From NCBI GenBank assembly GCA_030748575.1, contig JASMLR010000003.1, positions 1 to 64,000 on the forward strand: a DNA stretch of 64,000 bases. Reading direction: 5' to 3'. Position 1 is the first letter of the stretch; every line of letters starts with the position of its first letter. This document shows positions 55,456 through 64,000 of this stretch, piece after piece. The notes below the pieces were generated by a model. The model was not told the origin of the DNA. It saw only the letters and a program-made list of their open reading frames with translations, and ran no database searches. The position numbers and the translations under genes were made by a program. The DNA comes from Phycisphaerales bacterium. Lineage in GTDB: Bacteria > Planctomycetota > Phycisphaerae > Phycisphaerales > SM1A02.

Positions 55456-56082
55456 GCGGGGTGGGCGGAGCGTGTGCGTCAGTCCGATTCGCTCCGCCAT
55501 CTCTCGGGTCCATGTGGGGTCACCCAGTGGCCTGCATCGCCGCATGGACTCGGTCACGGACCGCATGGACTCCATGCACATCGGCTCAATGACTGGAGGC
55601 GCGAGCCGCTTGAGCCGCGGCATGTGGCCCACGGTCGGGTCGATCTGACGTCTGGCGCTGCCCCACCTCCACTCGGCCGGGTGTGCGCACAGGTTGGCCT
55701 TCACCGGGTTCCAGTGGATGTAGTGGATCAGCCGTTCCAGATGCGCCCCGCCCTGCACGGGAACCGCCTTGTAGGCGCGTTGATACAGGGAGCCCTGCCC
55801 CAGAGACTCGTGCCGCGTGCGCCAGCGTTTGGCGTGTGTGCCGCACAGCAGCTCCATGAAGCGGGGAAGGTCGCCGCGGCCTTCCGGCTCGACGTCCAGG
55901 TGCCAGTGGTTTGGCATGAGGCACCACTCAAGGAGTTCAATGTGGACCTTTCGGCGGGCGGACTCCAGGAGGTCTACAAACTCCAGATAGTCCTCGTCTG
56001 ACAGGAACATCTGCTGCTTGTCCACCCGCCGGTTGAAGACGTGAACGTTGAGGCCGCCAAAGTTGGGTCGCTTACGCGTCAT
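55438..56082 (-). CDS. REP-associated tyrosine transposase (RAYT, Y1_Tnp/IS200-like)
   Basis: A 214-residue HUH transposase of the RAYT group. The HUH motif is CLMPNHWHLDV (H59-W60-H61) and the nucleophile Tyr is most likely Y104 in YQRAYKA; LIHYIHWNPVKANL is the conserved C-terminal helix. The start is ATG 56082 (MTRKRPNF), since the first 32 residues of the longer frame are unconvincing. RAYTs bind and nick single-stranded palindromic REP DNA. It is flanked by two copies of the 98-bp repeat, and its last five codons lie inside copy 2. The gene looks intact. Confidence 0.92.
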   Translation of the reverse strand: MTRKRPNFGGLNVHVFNRRVDKQQMFLSDEDYLEFVDLLESARRKVHIELLEWCLMPNHWHLDVEPEGRGDLPRFMELLCGTHAKRWRTRHESLGQGSLYQRAYKAVPVQGGAHLERLIHYIHWNPVKANLCAHPAEWRWGSARRQIDPTVGHMPRLKRLAPPVIEPMCMESMRSVTESMRRCRPLGDPTWTREMAERIGLTHTLRPPRRPPVT

Positions 56083-56140
56083 GCCACCACCATGGCGGCC
56101 CCTGATCCCAACTTGCCCAACTGCTGCCAAAAAGCCACAC

Positions 56141-56238
56141 TGACCGCCGGTCACTTTATCCCCTTGTGACACAGGCACTTACAGATCCACGGATCTGTAA
56201 GATGTTGTCAGAGAACGAGATAAAGTGACCGGCGGTCG
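56141..56238. repeat. 98-bp REP-like palindromic element, copy 3
   Basis: Same ends as the other copies. The outer arms pair over 19 bp. The inner hairpin is the strongest: 56178-56188 with 56191-56201, 11 complementary pairs. It lies between the RAYT start and the RND pump stop, whose TGA begins at 56243, 3-5 bp outside the element. Confidence 0.92.
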
Positions 56239-56240
56239 GG

Positions 56241-59200
56241 TCAGGGCTCGGGGCTGGTGCGACCGAAGCCGAACTTGTGTCGCAGCGTTTCCACGACCAC
56301 GTAGAGGGTGGGGACGATGAGCAGCGTCACGAACGTCGCCACCAGAATCCCGCCGAACACCGTTGTGCCGATCGACCGATTGCTCATGCCGCCAGCCCCC
56401 TGCGCCAGCACCAGCGGAAGCACACCGATGCCGAACGCAAGCGCCGTCATCAGAATCGGCCTCAGTCGCAGCGTTGCCGCTGTGACAGCGGATTCGACGA
56501 TGCCGCCGCCCGCTTCTCGGTGCTGCTTGGCAAACTCAACCAGGAGGATCGAATTCTTCGCAGCCAGGCCGATCAGCATGACCAGTCCAATCTGTCCGTA
56601 CACATCCAGCGCGTACCCGCGAATCATGAGGAATCCGAGCGCGCCAAGAATGCCAGGCGGGACGGCCATGAGAATGAGAATGGGCAGCGACCAACTCTCG
56701 TACTGCGCAGCGAGGAAAAGGAAGACGGCGATCAACGCGAGCGCGAAAACATACGGCGCCAGATTCCCTGCCTTGATCTCCTGATACGTGAGCCCGGACC
56801 ACTCGTAGCCGATGCCCTGCGGAAGCGTTTTCTCAAGAACCCGCTCCATCACCTTGATTGCGGTGCCGCTGCTGTACCCCTCTGCGGCGCTGCCATTGAT
56901 CGGGATGGAGTCGTAGATGTTGTAGTGGGGGATGTTGTTGGCGCCGGTGATGCGGCTGACGGTCGCAAAGGACCCCAACGGCACCATCGATCCGTCCCGT
57001 GTTGGAATGCGGACTGTCAGGACATCCTCTGGTTCGGTGCGATACCTGGACTCGGCCTGGATCATGACCTGATACACACGCCCAAACCTGTTGAAGTCGT
57101 TGATGTAGTACGACCCAAGTGCTGCCTGCATAGCCGTGAAGAGCGACCCGATGTCAACGTTCGACGCCTCAGCCTTCGTCCGGTCGATATCGAGCCAGAG
57201 TTGGGGCACGTCGTTTCTGAAGGTCGTATACACCCGCGACAGATATGTGCTGGCAGGCTCTTTGGTGTTCGCGGTGTAGAGCACCTTCATCGCGGCGTCA
57301 TGGAGGGCATCTATGCCGAGGTCGTTGAGATCCTGCAGTCGAAGGTCGAACCCGCCGACGGACCCGAGCCCTTGAATGGCCGGCGGATTGACTGCAAACA
57401 CCGAGGCCCCTGGAATGGTCGCGAATTGCTCGTTCAACCTCGCTTCGATATCAGCGGCACTTTGCCCAGCTTCAGTTCGTTCGTCCCAAGGCTTGAGGAT
57501 GGGCACCATGAATCCAGAGTTGACCTGACTGATGCTTGCGATGAAGTCATAGCCGGCGATCTCGATGACTTCGGTGATCTCAGGAACGTCCTTGCAGATC
57601 TCATAGACCTGCTTCTCGACAGCCAGCGTCCTCTCCAGTGTGGCGCCTGAGGGCAGTTGAATCGCGATGAAGAGATATCCCTGGTCCTCGTCCGGGACAA
57701 ACCCCGTTGGCGAAGCCAGGAGCAGTCCAAATGTGGCGGTCAGGATTCCAGCGAGAATGACAACCGCCAGCCATGCAACTTTGCTGAAGCCCTTCACGAT
57801 CGATCCATACGTCTGCGTCATCCAATGGATGGCGACATTGACGGGTGTGAACAGTCGCTTGATCAAGCCTTCGCCAGTTCGCCGCTTCAGAATGAGTGCG
57901 CACATGGCAGGCGTGAGCGTCAGCGAGACGATGCTCGAGAGAATCACAGAGAAGGCGATCGTCAACGCGAACTGGTTGTACAGCTGACCGGTGATTCCGG
58001 GCATGAGTGCGGCGGGAACGAAGACCGCAAGGAGTACCAGTGTTGTGGCGACAATGGGTCCCCGCACTTCTCGCATCGCCTTGGACGTGATGTCCACCAT
58101 CGAGACGTTCTCGTCGGCTTCTTCCATCCCCCGTTCGACGTTCTCAACGACGACAATGGCGTCATCGACCACCAGCCCGACGGCCAGCACCAGGCCGAGG
58201 AGCGTCAGCATATTGATGCTGAAGTCAAACGCGAGCATGATGGCGAAGGCGCCAATGATGGAAACCGGAATGGCGATGATTGGAATGAGCGTTGCCCGGA
58301 ACGACTGAAGAAAGATGAAGATGACCAGGACAACGAGGCCGACGGCTTCGAGAATCGTCCAGATCAGGTCAGAGATGGCCGCGGTGACGAAGTCGGTGGC
58401 GTTGTAACTCAGCTTCCAGGTCATCCCCTCAGGGAGGTTCTTCTCGAGCGACGCCATCGTCTCTTCGATTCCGGATGCAACATTGAGTGCGTTGGCTGTT
58501 GTGAGCTGAAACACGCCGAGCTGCGCGGCGGGTTGCCCGTTCTGCATGCTGTCGCTGACGTAGGACGCTGCCCCCAGTTCAACTCTCGCAATGTCCTTCA
58601 GCCGAACGACCTCGCCAGGCGACGCTCGAAGAATGATGTCACCAAACTGCTCAGCGGTCACGAGCCGACCCAGCGTGTTGATCTGCATCTTGAAAGCCGG
58701 GCTGCTCTCAAGAGGAGGTACGCCTACGGATCCAGCCGCGACCTGCTGGTTCTGATCACTGATGGCCGAGACGATGTCTTCGGTCGAAATCCGGTAGGTC
58801 GACATCAGGTCGATGTTGAGCCAGATTCGCATGGCGTACTGGCGAAGGCCGAAGTTCGTCACGCCGCCGACGCCCGCGACGCGTTTGAGTGGATCGGTGA
58901 TGTGGATGTCGGCGTAGTTGCTCAGATAGGCGCTGTCATAGCGGCCGTCCGGAGAGAGCAGCGAGACGACCGCGGTCATCTGAGTTGACTGCTTGGTGAC
59001 GGTGACGCCCGTCCGTTGAACCTCCTCGGGGAGCCTGGCTTCAGCCTGCTGCACGCGGTTCTGGACGTCTACAGCGCCAATGTTCTGGTCATAACCGACT
59101 TCGAACGTCACGACGATGCTTGAGACGCCGTCGTTCGTGCTTGACGAGGACATGTAGATCATGCCCTCGACGCCATTGACCTGCTCTTCGATGAGCCTGG

Positions 59201-59384
59201 TAATGACCGAAGAGACCGTCTCGGCTGAGGCGCCGCTGTAGTTGGAGGTCACTGTGACCTGAGGGGGCGCCACCTGCGGGTACTGCGCGATGGGCAGTAC
59301 ACCCATGGCCACGCCACCGGCAATTGTGATGATCAGCGAAATGACCGTGGCAAAGATCGGCCGCTTGATGAAAAAGTCGATCAT
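56241..59384 (-). CDS. RND multidrug efflux pump, inner-membrane transporter (HAE1/AcrB-like)
   Basis: A 1047-residue proton-driven transporter with 12 membrane helices and two large periplasmic loops. MIDFFIKRPIFATVISLIITIAGG starts it. The VGLVVDDAIVVVENVER segment holds the proton-relay Asp pair of helix 4, and GLAAKNSILLVEFAKQ the helix 10 Lys. Residues such as PDEDQGYLFIAIQLP mark the HAE1 family. With the adaptor and outer-membrane protein it forms a tripartite pump for amphipathic compounds. Start overlaps the adaptor stop as ATGA. Confidence 0.95.
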   Translation of the reverse strand: MIDFFIKRPIFATVISLIITIAGGVAMGVLPIAQYPQVAPPQVTVTSNYSGASAETVSSVITRLIEEQVNGVEGMIYMSSSSTNDGVSSIVVTFEVGYDQNIGAVDVQNRVQQAEARLPEEVQRTGVTVTKQSTQMTAVVSLLSPDGRYDSAYLSNYADIHITDPLKRVAGVGGVTNFGLRQYAMRIWLNIDLMSTYRISTEDIVSAISDQNQQVAAGSVGVPPLESSPAFKMQINTLGRLVTAEQFGDIILRASPGEVVRLKDIARVELGAASYVSDSMQNGQPAAQLGVFQLTTANALNVASGIEETMASLEKNLPEGMTWKLSYNATDFVTAAISDLIWTILEAVGLVVLVIFIFLQSFRATLIPIIAIPVSIIGAFAIMLAFDFSINMLTLLGLVLAVGLVVDDAIVVVENVERGMEEADENVSMVDITSKAMREVRGPIVATTLVLLAVFVPAALMPGITGQLYNQFALTIAFSVILSSIVSLTLTPAMCALILKRRTGEGLIKRLFTPVNVAIHWMTQTYGSIVKGFSKVAWLAVVILAGILTATFGLLLASPTGFVPDEDQGYLFIAIQLPSGATLERTLAVEKQVYEICKDVPEITEVIEIAGYDFIASISQVNSGFMVPILKPWDERTEAGQSAADIEARLNEQFATIPGASVFAVNPPAIQGLGSVGGFDLRLQDLNDLGIDALHDAAMKVLYTANTKEPASTYLSRVYTTFRNDVPQLWLDIDRTKAEASNVDIGSLFTAMQAALGSYYINDFNRFGRVYQVMIQAESRYRTEPEDVLTVRIPTRDGSMVPLGSFATVSRITGANNIPHYNIYDSIPINGSAAEGYSSGTAIKVMERVLEKTLPQGIGYEWSGLTYQEIKAGNLAPYVFALALIAVFLFLAAQYESWSLPILILMAVPPGILGALGFLMIRGYALDVYGQIGLVMLIGLAAKNSILLVEFAKQHREAGGGIVESAVTAATLRLRPILMTALAFGIGVLPLVLAQGAGGMSNRSIGTTVFGGILVATFVTLLIVPTLYVVVETLRHKFGFGRTSPEP

Positions 59385-60574
59385 CCGTCGCTCTTCTTGG
59401 TTCCGTTATCGCGCTGGTCCGCCGCCTTGTTCATGTCAGGTGGCGGCGTTCCCGGCGATCTGGCGGGCGGCGCCTTGGTGATCTTCGTGCCGTTGAACCT
59501 GATCTTCTCGACGCCAGTCTGCACGACCGTGTCGCCTTCCTTGAGCCCCGACGACAGCACGGCTGTGCCATCCTGCTGCAGGCTCACCTCGACCTTTGTC
59601 TCAGTGACGGTGTCATCCTTGCCGACCTTCCAGACGTACACGTCGCTTGCAACTTGAACCAGCGCCTCCGCCGGTATCGTCACGGCGTTTTCAAGCACCT
59701 TCATGGTGACGGTGGCTTCGCAGTACTGACCAGGGAGCAGTTCGTACCCCGTGTTGTCGACATCGGTCCACATGCGAATGAGGCTTGTGTCCGGGTTAGC
59801 GGTGTTGTCGACAAATGTGATCTGTCCATTCCGCTTCCATGCCTTTTCACGCGGGATCGTTACTTCAGCATGCAATGGCCTTTTGGCCGTCCAACTGGCG
59901 AGATACTCAGGGAACTCATTGGCGCTGGGGGCGAAGTTGATGCGAATCGGATCCGCAGCGACGATGGTGCAGAGGGTCGCGCTCTCTGAACCGGGAACGA
60001 CGAGCGTTCCGGGATCAATTGAAGTCGCGCCAATCCGGCCATCGATGGGGGCGCGAATCTCTGTGTACGACAGATTCAGCTTGGCCTGAACGACCTGCGC
60101 TTCGGCCGACTTGACTTGAGCTGCGGCAATGGCGAGGTTTGCCTCATACTGATCGAACTCCTCGGCGGCAACGGCTCCGGTTGCCACCAGAGGCGCATTG
60201 CGATCCACAATCACCTGAGCCAGCACCTCCTGAGCCTCGGCTTCGGCGAGGGCTGCCATCGCTGCGAGCAATGAGGCTTCATACGGCGCTTGCTCAATGA
60301 CAAAGAGCAGGTCGCCCTCTTCGACGAAGTCACCCTGTTTGAAGTTCCGTGTCTCGAGCCATCCTTCCACCCGACCGATGATGTCCACAATCCACGGGGA
60401 CGAGGCAATGGCAGGGTAGGTGCGTTTGACCGGGAAGCTGCTCACCTTCGCTTGGGTGGTTGTAACCGGTACGGCTTGTGACGCCGGTGATGCGGGTGCC
60501 GCCTGCTCGTTGCATCCATGGAGGAGGAGCACGAGGGGCAGGCCGAGCGTTGTCGCTAGACATCGGCACTTCAT
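59381..60574 (-). CDS. RND efflux periplasmic adaptor lipoprotein (MFP)
   Basis: A 397-residue membrane fusion protein with lipobox LLHGC. The lipoyl and hairpin halves include GRVEGWLETRNFKQGDFVEEGDLLFVIEQ and LNLSYTEIRAPIDGRIG, the classic HlyD/AcrA pattern; the beta-barrel part follows. It bridges the RND pump and the outer-membrane channel. Its start overlaps the OMF gene stop as ATGA and its stop overlaps the RND start. Confidence 0.93.
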   Translation of the reverse strand: MKCRCLATTLGLPLVLLLHGCNEQAAPASPASQAVPVTTTQAKVSSFPVKRTYPAIASSPWIVDIIGRVEGWLETRNFKQGDFVEEGDLLFVIEQAPYEASLLAAMAALAEAEAQEVLAQVIVDRNAPLVATGAVAAEEFDQYEANLAIAAAQVKSAEAQVVQAKLNLSYTEIRAPIDGRIGATSIDPGTLVVPGSESATLCTIVAADPIRINFAPSANEFPEYLASWTAKRPLHAEVTIPREKAWKRNGQITFVDNTANPDTSLIRMWTDVDNTGYELLPGQYCEATVTMKVLENAVTIPAEALVQVASDVYVWKVGKDDTVTETKVEVSLQQDGTAVLSSGLKEGDTVVQTGVEKIRFNGTKITKAPPARSPGTPPPDMNKAADQRDNGTKKSDG

Positions 60575-62055
60575 GAGGGCGACTCCTTGGAATCAGAGGC
60601 GAGATCGGGAAGCACGTCGGGGGTCCAGCCGCCCCCGATGGAGCGATACACGGCGACCAGCGACTCTGCCGCAAGTCCCCGAGCCTGGGCGAGTGCATCC
60701 TGCGCGGAAAGCATCGTCTGCTGCGCGGTGATGACATTGAGAAAGTCCGTGACGCCATGCTCGTACTGGTCCAGGGTCAACTGGTAGGACTGCTCGGCCG
60801 CTCGCGCGGCGGTTCGGAGGTCGTCCCGCTGCCGGATCGCCAGCACGAATCCGAGCAGGCTGCCCTCCACCTCGCCAATCGCCTGAATGACGGTCTGCTC
60901 ATACGAGAGCAGCGCCTGCCTGGTCACCGACTCCTGCTCCTTCACAACCGACTTGAGTCGGTCACCGTTGAAGATGTCCCAGGTGAACGCGGGGCCCGCC
61001 GCGTAGGCGCGGCTGCTCCACTGGAACAGGTCATGAAACGACGAGGCGCCGAATCCAAACTGGCCGGACAGGCTGAGCTTTGGGTACAAATCTGCCGTCG
61101 CCTGGCCAACCCGTGCCGTGGCCGCAGCAAGCGTGCGTTCGGCCGCTCGAATGTCGGGGCGGCGTCGGATCAGATCGGCGGGAATGCCGACCGCTACGTC
61201 TCCTGGCGGGACCGGGATGCCCCCTCCACTTGGAAGAGAATCAGCCAATACGCCGGGCGTTGTGCCCAGCAGTATGGCAAGGCTCGTGAGTTGTTCGGTG
61301 AGCGCCGAGGCGTACTCGGGAATCAATGCTTCGTCCTGAGCGAGTTGAGCCCGGGCCTGGGCGACTTGCGCTTCTGTAGTCGTTCCTGCTGCGAGTTGGA
61401 GTTCGAGCAGTTCCACAAAGCGTCGCTGTGAGGCAACATTCGACTCCACGACTGCAAGCCGGGCCTGCAGCGTTCTCATGGCGATGTAGCTTGTCGCAAC
61501 TTCCGCCCGAATGCTGACCATGGCATATCGCCAGTCTTCAACGACAGCCTGCAGATCACCTTGAGCTGCTTCGATCGAACGCGCGATGCGGCCGAAGAGA
61601 TCGATCTCCCAACTAGCGTCCAGCCCGACGGTATATGAGTTGTAGGGCGAGCCGCCGAGCGTGAATCCGGAGACGGTGAAGTCTGTTCCAGGTGTGCGTT
61701 CACGGCTGTAGGAGGCAATGGCCCCGATGTCCGGGTACAACTCGGATGCGGCGATGCCGTAGATCGCGCGGTACTCATCGATCCGCTCTGCTGCGATCCG
61801 CAGGTCAAAGTTGTCAAACGTTGCCTTGGCAATCAGCGTGTCCAGCGTGGGATCGTCGAACCGATGCCACCACGTTTCCGGCTCGGCGGGGGGTGCCTCC
61901 TGCTGCGGATCTGCCCACGCGTACTCGTCGGGGATCGGTTGATCCGGGGGGACGTAGTCGGGGCCGACCTTGCAGCCGGTGACGAGGCAGCCCATGACAA
62001 GGCAGGCCGATGTGGCCTGCCCGGCGGCTGCGATGCATCTGAGACGCCTTCCCAT
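60571..62055 (-). CDS. Outer-membrane efflux lipoprotein (NodT/OprM-like, OMF family)
   Basis: A 494-residue outer-membrane factor with lipobox LVTGC at about 28 followed by KVGPDYVPP, the usual NodT start. The two repeated OEP halves include DASWEIDLFGRIARSIEAA and PALTWDIFNGDRLKSVV-like segments. It forms the trimeric channel of the pump. It is first in the operon OMF-MFP-RND; no regulator gene is adjacent, so its control is not visible here. Confidence 0.93.
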   Translation of the reverse strand: MGRRLRCIAAAGQATSACLVMGCLVTGCKVGPDYVPPDQPIPDEYAWADPQQEAPPAEPETWWHRFDDPTLDTLIAKATFDNFDLRIAAERIDEYRAIYGIAASELYPDIGAIASYSRERTPGTDFTVSGFTLGGSPYNSYTVGLDASWEIDLFGRIARSIEAAQGDLQAVVEDWRYAMVSIRAEVATSYIAMRTLQARLAVVESNVASQRRFVELLELQLAAGTTTEAQVAQARAQLAQDEALIPEYASALTEQLTSLAILLGTTPGVLADSLPSGGGIPVPPGDVAVGIPADLIRRRPDIRAAERTLAAATARVGQATADLYPKLSLSGQFGFGASSFHDLFQWSSRAYAAGPAFTWDIFNGDRLKSVVKEQESVTRQALLSYEQTVIQAIGEVEGSLLGFVLAIRQRDDLRTAARAAEQSYQLTLDQYEHGVTDFLNVITAQQTMLSAQDALAQARGLAAESLVAVYRSIGGGWTPDVLPDLASDSKESPS

Positions 62056-62111
62056 TCGCGTATAGGACCAGACATGAGGCCTATGTGCAACCGACTGCGC
62101 CGTCCGGAATG

Positions 62112-62831
62112 TCAGGCGATCAACTCGGCCAGATCTTCCCCCGGTGCGATATCGACAGGGTCCCTGTCAATGCGAAAGACGCGTCCGGTGCCGCCGACGA
62201 GTTCAACGGACTCGCTGTCACATCGGAGATAGGTGCCCTCGCGGAGCCCGATGACTGGAAGATCGTTGATCTCGTGGTACTCCCGGAGTCGATCGTCACG
62301 GGTCTCTCCGAAGTGCTCGATGTACGAGTCATCTTCGAGCCGAACCCATGTGGAGCCGCCGAAGTAGTGGGCGTTGATCTGGAACGGGACGAGGCCGAGT
62401 GTTCGGAAAGACTCGGGCCGGACGATCGGCATGTCGTTCGTGGTCTGCATCGTCGGGCACGCCACGTTCGTCCCGGCGCTGACGCCCATGTAGGGGATGC
62501 CTTCCCCGACGACGCGAGTGTGAATCGCCTTCATGGCCCCGGTCCTGTGCAACTCCCATGTCAGCCGAAACGTATTGCCACCGCCGATGGAAATGGCCTG
62601 GGCCTGCTTGATTGCAGCGATCGGGTCATCGAACGTGTGGATGCCGACCAGTTCATATCCGGCGTTGAGGCCTCGATCCATCATCGCCTTGAGGTAGGCG
62701 TCGTGGTCGTCGAGTGCCCAGGGAATAAAGAGCACTTGCTCCACGTCGCCAAAGTGCCGTTGCATCTCCTCCTGATAGAGCGTAATCCGCTCATCCGTTC
62801 GGATGCCACCGCTGCCAAGCAATGCTCTCAT
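62112..62831 (-). CDS. pepE: Dipeptidase E (peptidase S51 family)
   Basis: A 239-residue cytoplasmic serine peptidase specific for N-terminal Asp dipeptides. The nucleophile is in MGVSAGTNVACPTMQTTNDM, which is nearly the same as E. coli PepE; ISIGGGNTFRL is the nucleotide-like loop. Length is close to the 229 of E. coli. A TATTCT box ends 6 nt before the ATG, without Shine-Dalgarno. Confidence 0.95.
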   Translation of the reverse strand: MRALLGSGGIRTDERITLYQEEMQRHFGDVEQVLFIPWALDDHDAYLKAMMDRGLNAGYELVGIHTFDDPIAAIKQAQAISIGGGNTFRLTWELHRTGAMKAIHTRVVGEGIPYMGVSAGTNVACPTMQTTNDMPIVRPESFRTLGLVPFQINAHYFGGSTWVRLEDDSYIEHFGETRDDRLREYHEINDLPVIGLREGTYLRCDSESVELVGGTGRVFRIDRDPVDIAPGEDLAELIA

Positions 62832-62837
62832 GGGATC

Positions 62838-62843
62838 AGAATA
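62838..62843 (-). promoter_or_regulatory. Putative -10 box (GTATTCT) for leaderless pepE
   Basis: On the minus strand TATTCT, preceded by G, ends 6 nt before the pepE ATG. Confidence 0.5.
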
Positions 62844-63035
62844 CGGGGTTCTCAGAAGTCCCGTATCTACAGCCGCCTGTCGCCGGCCAGAAGCATGGCG
62901 AGGTCAGTCGGCGCAAAGGTGATGGTCTGTCACCACGGCCAGATGCCATCCCGCAGTGTCATGAACACACGGACGTCGATCGGTGACACGCCCACAACTA
63001 CCCCGCCCCGTAGTGAGTTGATGGTTGGACGAGCA

Positions 63036-63263
63036 TCAAGTCACGGTAAGCAGACAGATGAGCGTCCAGAGAGATAGGCACATGGAGAGCGTGGCTGCCA
63101 TCAGAAGCGGCCAACCCATGTGCTCTCCCACGGCAGGGCTGAGCCGGGCGATCGAACCCGAGGACAAGACGACCGCGCGGAGAACGAGCAGGCACGCCAC
63201 CGCGTGGCATGTGAACAGAATCCGCCTTCGTGAGACGGGTCGGGGCACGAGGAAGTCTGCCAT
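63036..63263 (-). CDS. Possible small membrane protein
   Basis: A 75-residue open frame starting MADFLVPRPVSRRR. Two hydrophobic segments follow: HAVACLLVLRAVVLSS and WPLLMAATLSMCLSLWTLICLL, with a short loop between. The positive N-terminus and hydrophobic helices look like a real small membrane protein, but there is no clear start signal and no family is recognised. The 204 bases after its end, up to pepE, hold only the pepE -10 box. Frame noise in GC-rich DNA remains possible. Confidence 0.4.
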   Translation of the reverse strand: MADFLVPRPVSRRRILFTCHAVACLLVLRAVVLSSGSIARLSPAVGEHMGWPLLMAATLSMCLSLWTLICLLTVT

Positions 63264-63309
63264 CCGCTGGCCTGCCTTTCGGGCGGCCATGCCGTGGCAG
63301 AGGCTGCCG

Positions 63310-63315
63310 TACCTT
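63310..63315 (+). promoter_or_regulatory. Putative -10 box (GTACCTT) for leaderless tag
   Basis: TACCTT, preceded by G, ends 6 nt before ATG 63322; no Shine-Dalgarno. It supports ATG 63322 rather than 63328. Confidence 0.45.
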
Positions 63316-63321
63316 GCTTGC

Positions 63322-63891
63322 ATGACCATGAATGATCGCTGCCCATGGTGTGGAGATGACCCCCAATACGTCGCCTACCACGATGAAGAATGGGGTGTGC
63401 CCGTCCGCGACGACATTGCGCTCTTCAACAAGCTCACGCTTGACACGTTTCAGTCGGGGTTGTCGTGGCTTGTCGTCCTCCGGAAGCGGGACGACATGGT
63501 TCGATTGCTCTCGCTGAACGAGCCTCAGGATCTGGCTCAGTGGTCGGATCGGCAGGTCAGTGCAGTGCTGGAGGATGCAAGAATCATTCGGAATCGAGCC
63601 AAGGTCGAAGCAGCAGTCAACAACGCACGCCGGTTCTGCGAATTGCGCGACGCGGGCCGCGGGTTCGGTGATCTGCTGTGGTCCCATGTGGGCGGGACGT
63701 CCATCGTCAACGCGTGGTCACGTGACGATCAGGTGCCAGCAACCAGTGCTGAGGGTGACACCATGTCGGCCGAACTCAAGTCTCTCGGGTTCAAGTGGAC
63801 CGGGCCAACTGTGTGCTACGCGTTCATGCAGGCGGTTGGCATGGTGAATGACCATCTTGTGTCCTGCGGCAGATACCGGGCGTGCGTATGA
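63322..63891 (+). CDS. tag: DNA-3-methyladenine glycosylase I
   Basis: A 189-residue HhH glycosylase excising 3-methyladenine. CPWCGDDPQYVAYHDEEWGVP has the N-terminal zinc cysteine and His; FQSGLSWLVVLRKR the active region; GFKWTGPTVCYAFMQAVGMVNDH and CGRYRAC close the zinc site. The length fits E. coli Tag (187). ATG 63322 is chosen; 63328 is two codons later. Confidence 0.95.
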   Translation: MTMNDRCPWCGDDPQYVAYHDEEWGVPVRDDIALFNKLTLDTFQSGLSWLVVLRKRDDMVRLLSLNEPQDLAQWSDRQVSAVLEDARIIRNRAKVEAAVNNARRFCELRDAGRGFGDLLWSHVGGTSIVNAWSRDDQVPATSAEGDTMSAELKSLGFKWTGPTVCYAFMQAVGMVNDHLVSCGRYRACV

Positions 63892-63896
63892 GCGTG

Positions 63897-63902
63897 TAGG
63901 CT
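63897..63902 (+). promoter_or_regulatory. Putative -10 box (GTAGGCT) for a leaderless lipoprotein gene
   Basis: TAGGCT, preceded by G, ends 6 nt before ATG 63909. No Shine-Dalgarno is present. Confidence 0.45.
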
Positions 63903-63908
63903 CTGCAC

Positions 63909-64000
63909 ATGCGGGGATTGAAGTGGCTGCTGGTTGGTGTGTTTGGCGCAGTGTGCATGGCAGGATGCGCGCCCACCCTTGCCCAGCAGTACACATGCAC
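63909..64000 (+). CDS. Lipoprotein, 5' end only (runs off the window)
   Basis: Thirty codons are visible from ATG 63909: a signal peptide MRGLKWLLVGVFGAVCMAGC with lipobox MAGC, then APTLAQQYTC. The remainder lies beyond 64000, so no function can be given. The TAGGCT box 6 nt upstream and the clean lipobox support it as a real gene. Confidence 0.6.
   Translation, partial: MRGLKWLLVGVFGAVCMAGCAPTLAQQYTC

Noticed and set aside
63025-63321. N-terminal extension of the Tag glycosylase by 99 residues
   Set aside because: Tag homology begins at 63322, where length matches the family and a TACCTT box lies 6 nt upstream; the extension is on the strand opposite the possible small membrane protein and shows no domain.

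Overview
The window is a gene-dense, GC-rich chromosome segment with about 52 protein-coding genes and no rRNA, tRNA or CRISPR array that I can see. The organism is most likely a Gram-negative planctomycete, probably of the Phycisphaerae. I infer this from very large secreted proteins with acidic Gly/Asp linkers, a dockerin-like repeat inside a chitinase, two Spy/CpxP-like helical secreted proteins, outer-membrane lipoproteins with a complete RND pump, and a small Cys-rich protein. The assignment is inference, not a database result.

Layout. (1) 1-4607: the end of a PhoD-type phosphatase, a 98-bp palindromic repeat, a PD40 beta-propeller protein and an S9 peptidase. (2) 4642-12583: a flippase-like membrane protein followed by a tightly overlapped arnB-arnC-arnA-arnD-arnT operon for 4-amino-4-deoxy-L-arabinose (L-Ara4N) addition to lipid A, closed by a hairpin. 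(3) 12725-26871: peroxiredoxin, a glycosyltransferase, a 1198-residue chitinase, an SGNH hydrolase/methyltransferase/binding-lipoprotein/rmlA cluster, a frameshifted rmlB, a large secreted repeat protein, a sugar aminotransferase and an MBL-fold hydrolase. (4) 26872-35340, minus strand: leucine dehydrogenase, branched-chain-type 2-oxoacid dehydrogenase E1alpha/E1beta/E2, acyl-CoA dehydrogenase and two enoyl-CoA hydratases, together a branched-chain amino acid catabolic block. (5) 35381-46637: trpC, a CPBP protease, trpS, a tyrosine recombinase, a tRNA-dihydrouridine synthase, folA-thyA, and panB-HtrA-ABC ATPase. (6) 46830-55360: an 833-residue secreted helical protein, type III glutamine synthetase, gpmA, xth and a prolyl oligopeptidase. 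(7) 55358-56238: a REP-associated tyrosine transposase (RAYT) gene between two copies of the same 98-bp repeat found at 866-963. (8) 56241-64000: an OMF-MFP-RND efflux operon, pepE, a possible small membrane protein, tag and the start of a lipoprotein gene.

How the genes work together. Much of the first 26 kb concerns the envelope: L-Ara4N lipid A modification, dTDP-sugar synthesis, glycosyl transfer and secreted glycan-active proteins. The 26.9-35.3 kb block feeds branched-chain amino acids into acyl-CoA metabolism.

Two patterns span the window. First, three exactly 98-bp palindromes, each at a gene 3' end, show compensatory base changes in an inner hairpin, and two of them flank a RAYT gene; this looks like a planctomycete REP/RAYT system. 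Second, many operon-leading genes lack a Shine-Dalgarno sequence and instead carry a TANNNT box ending 6-10 nt before the start codon, which suggests widespread leaderless transcription.
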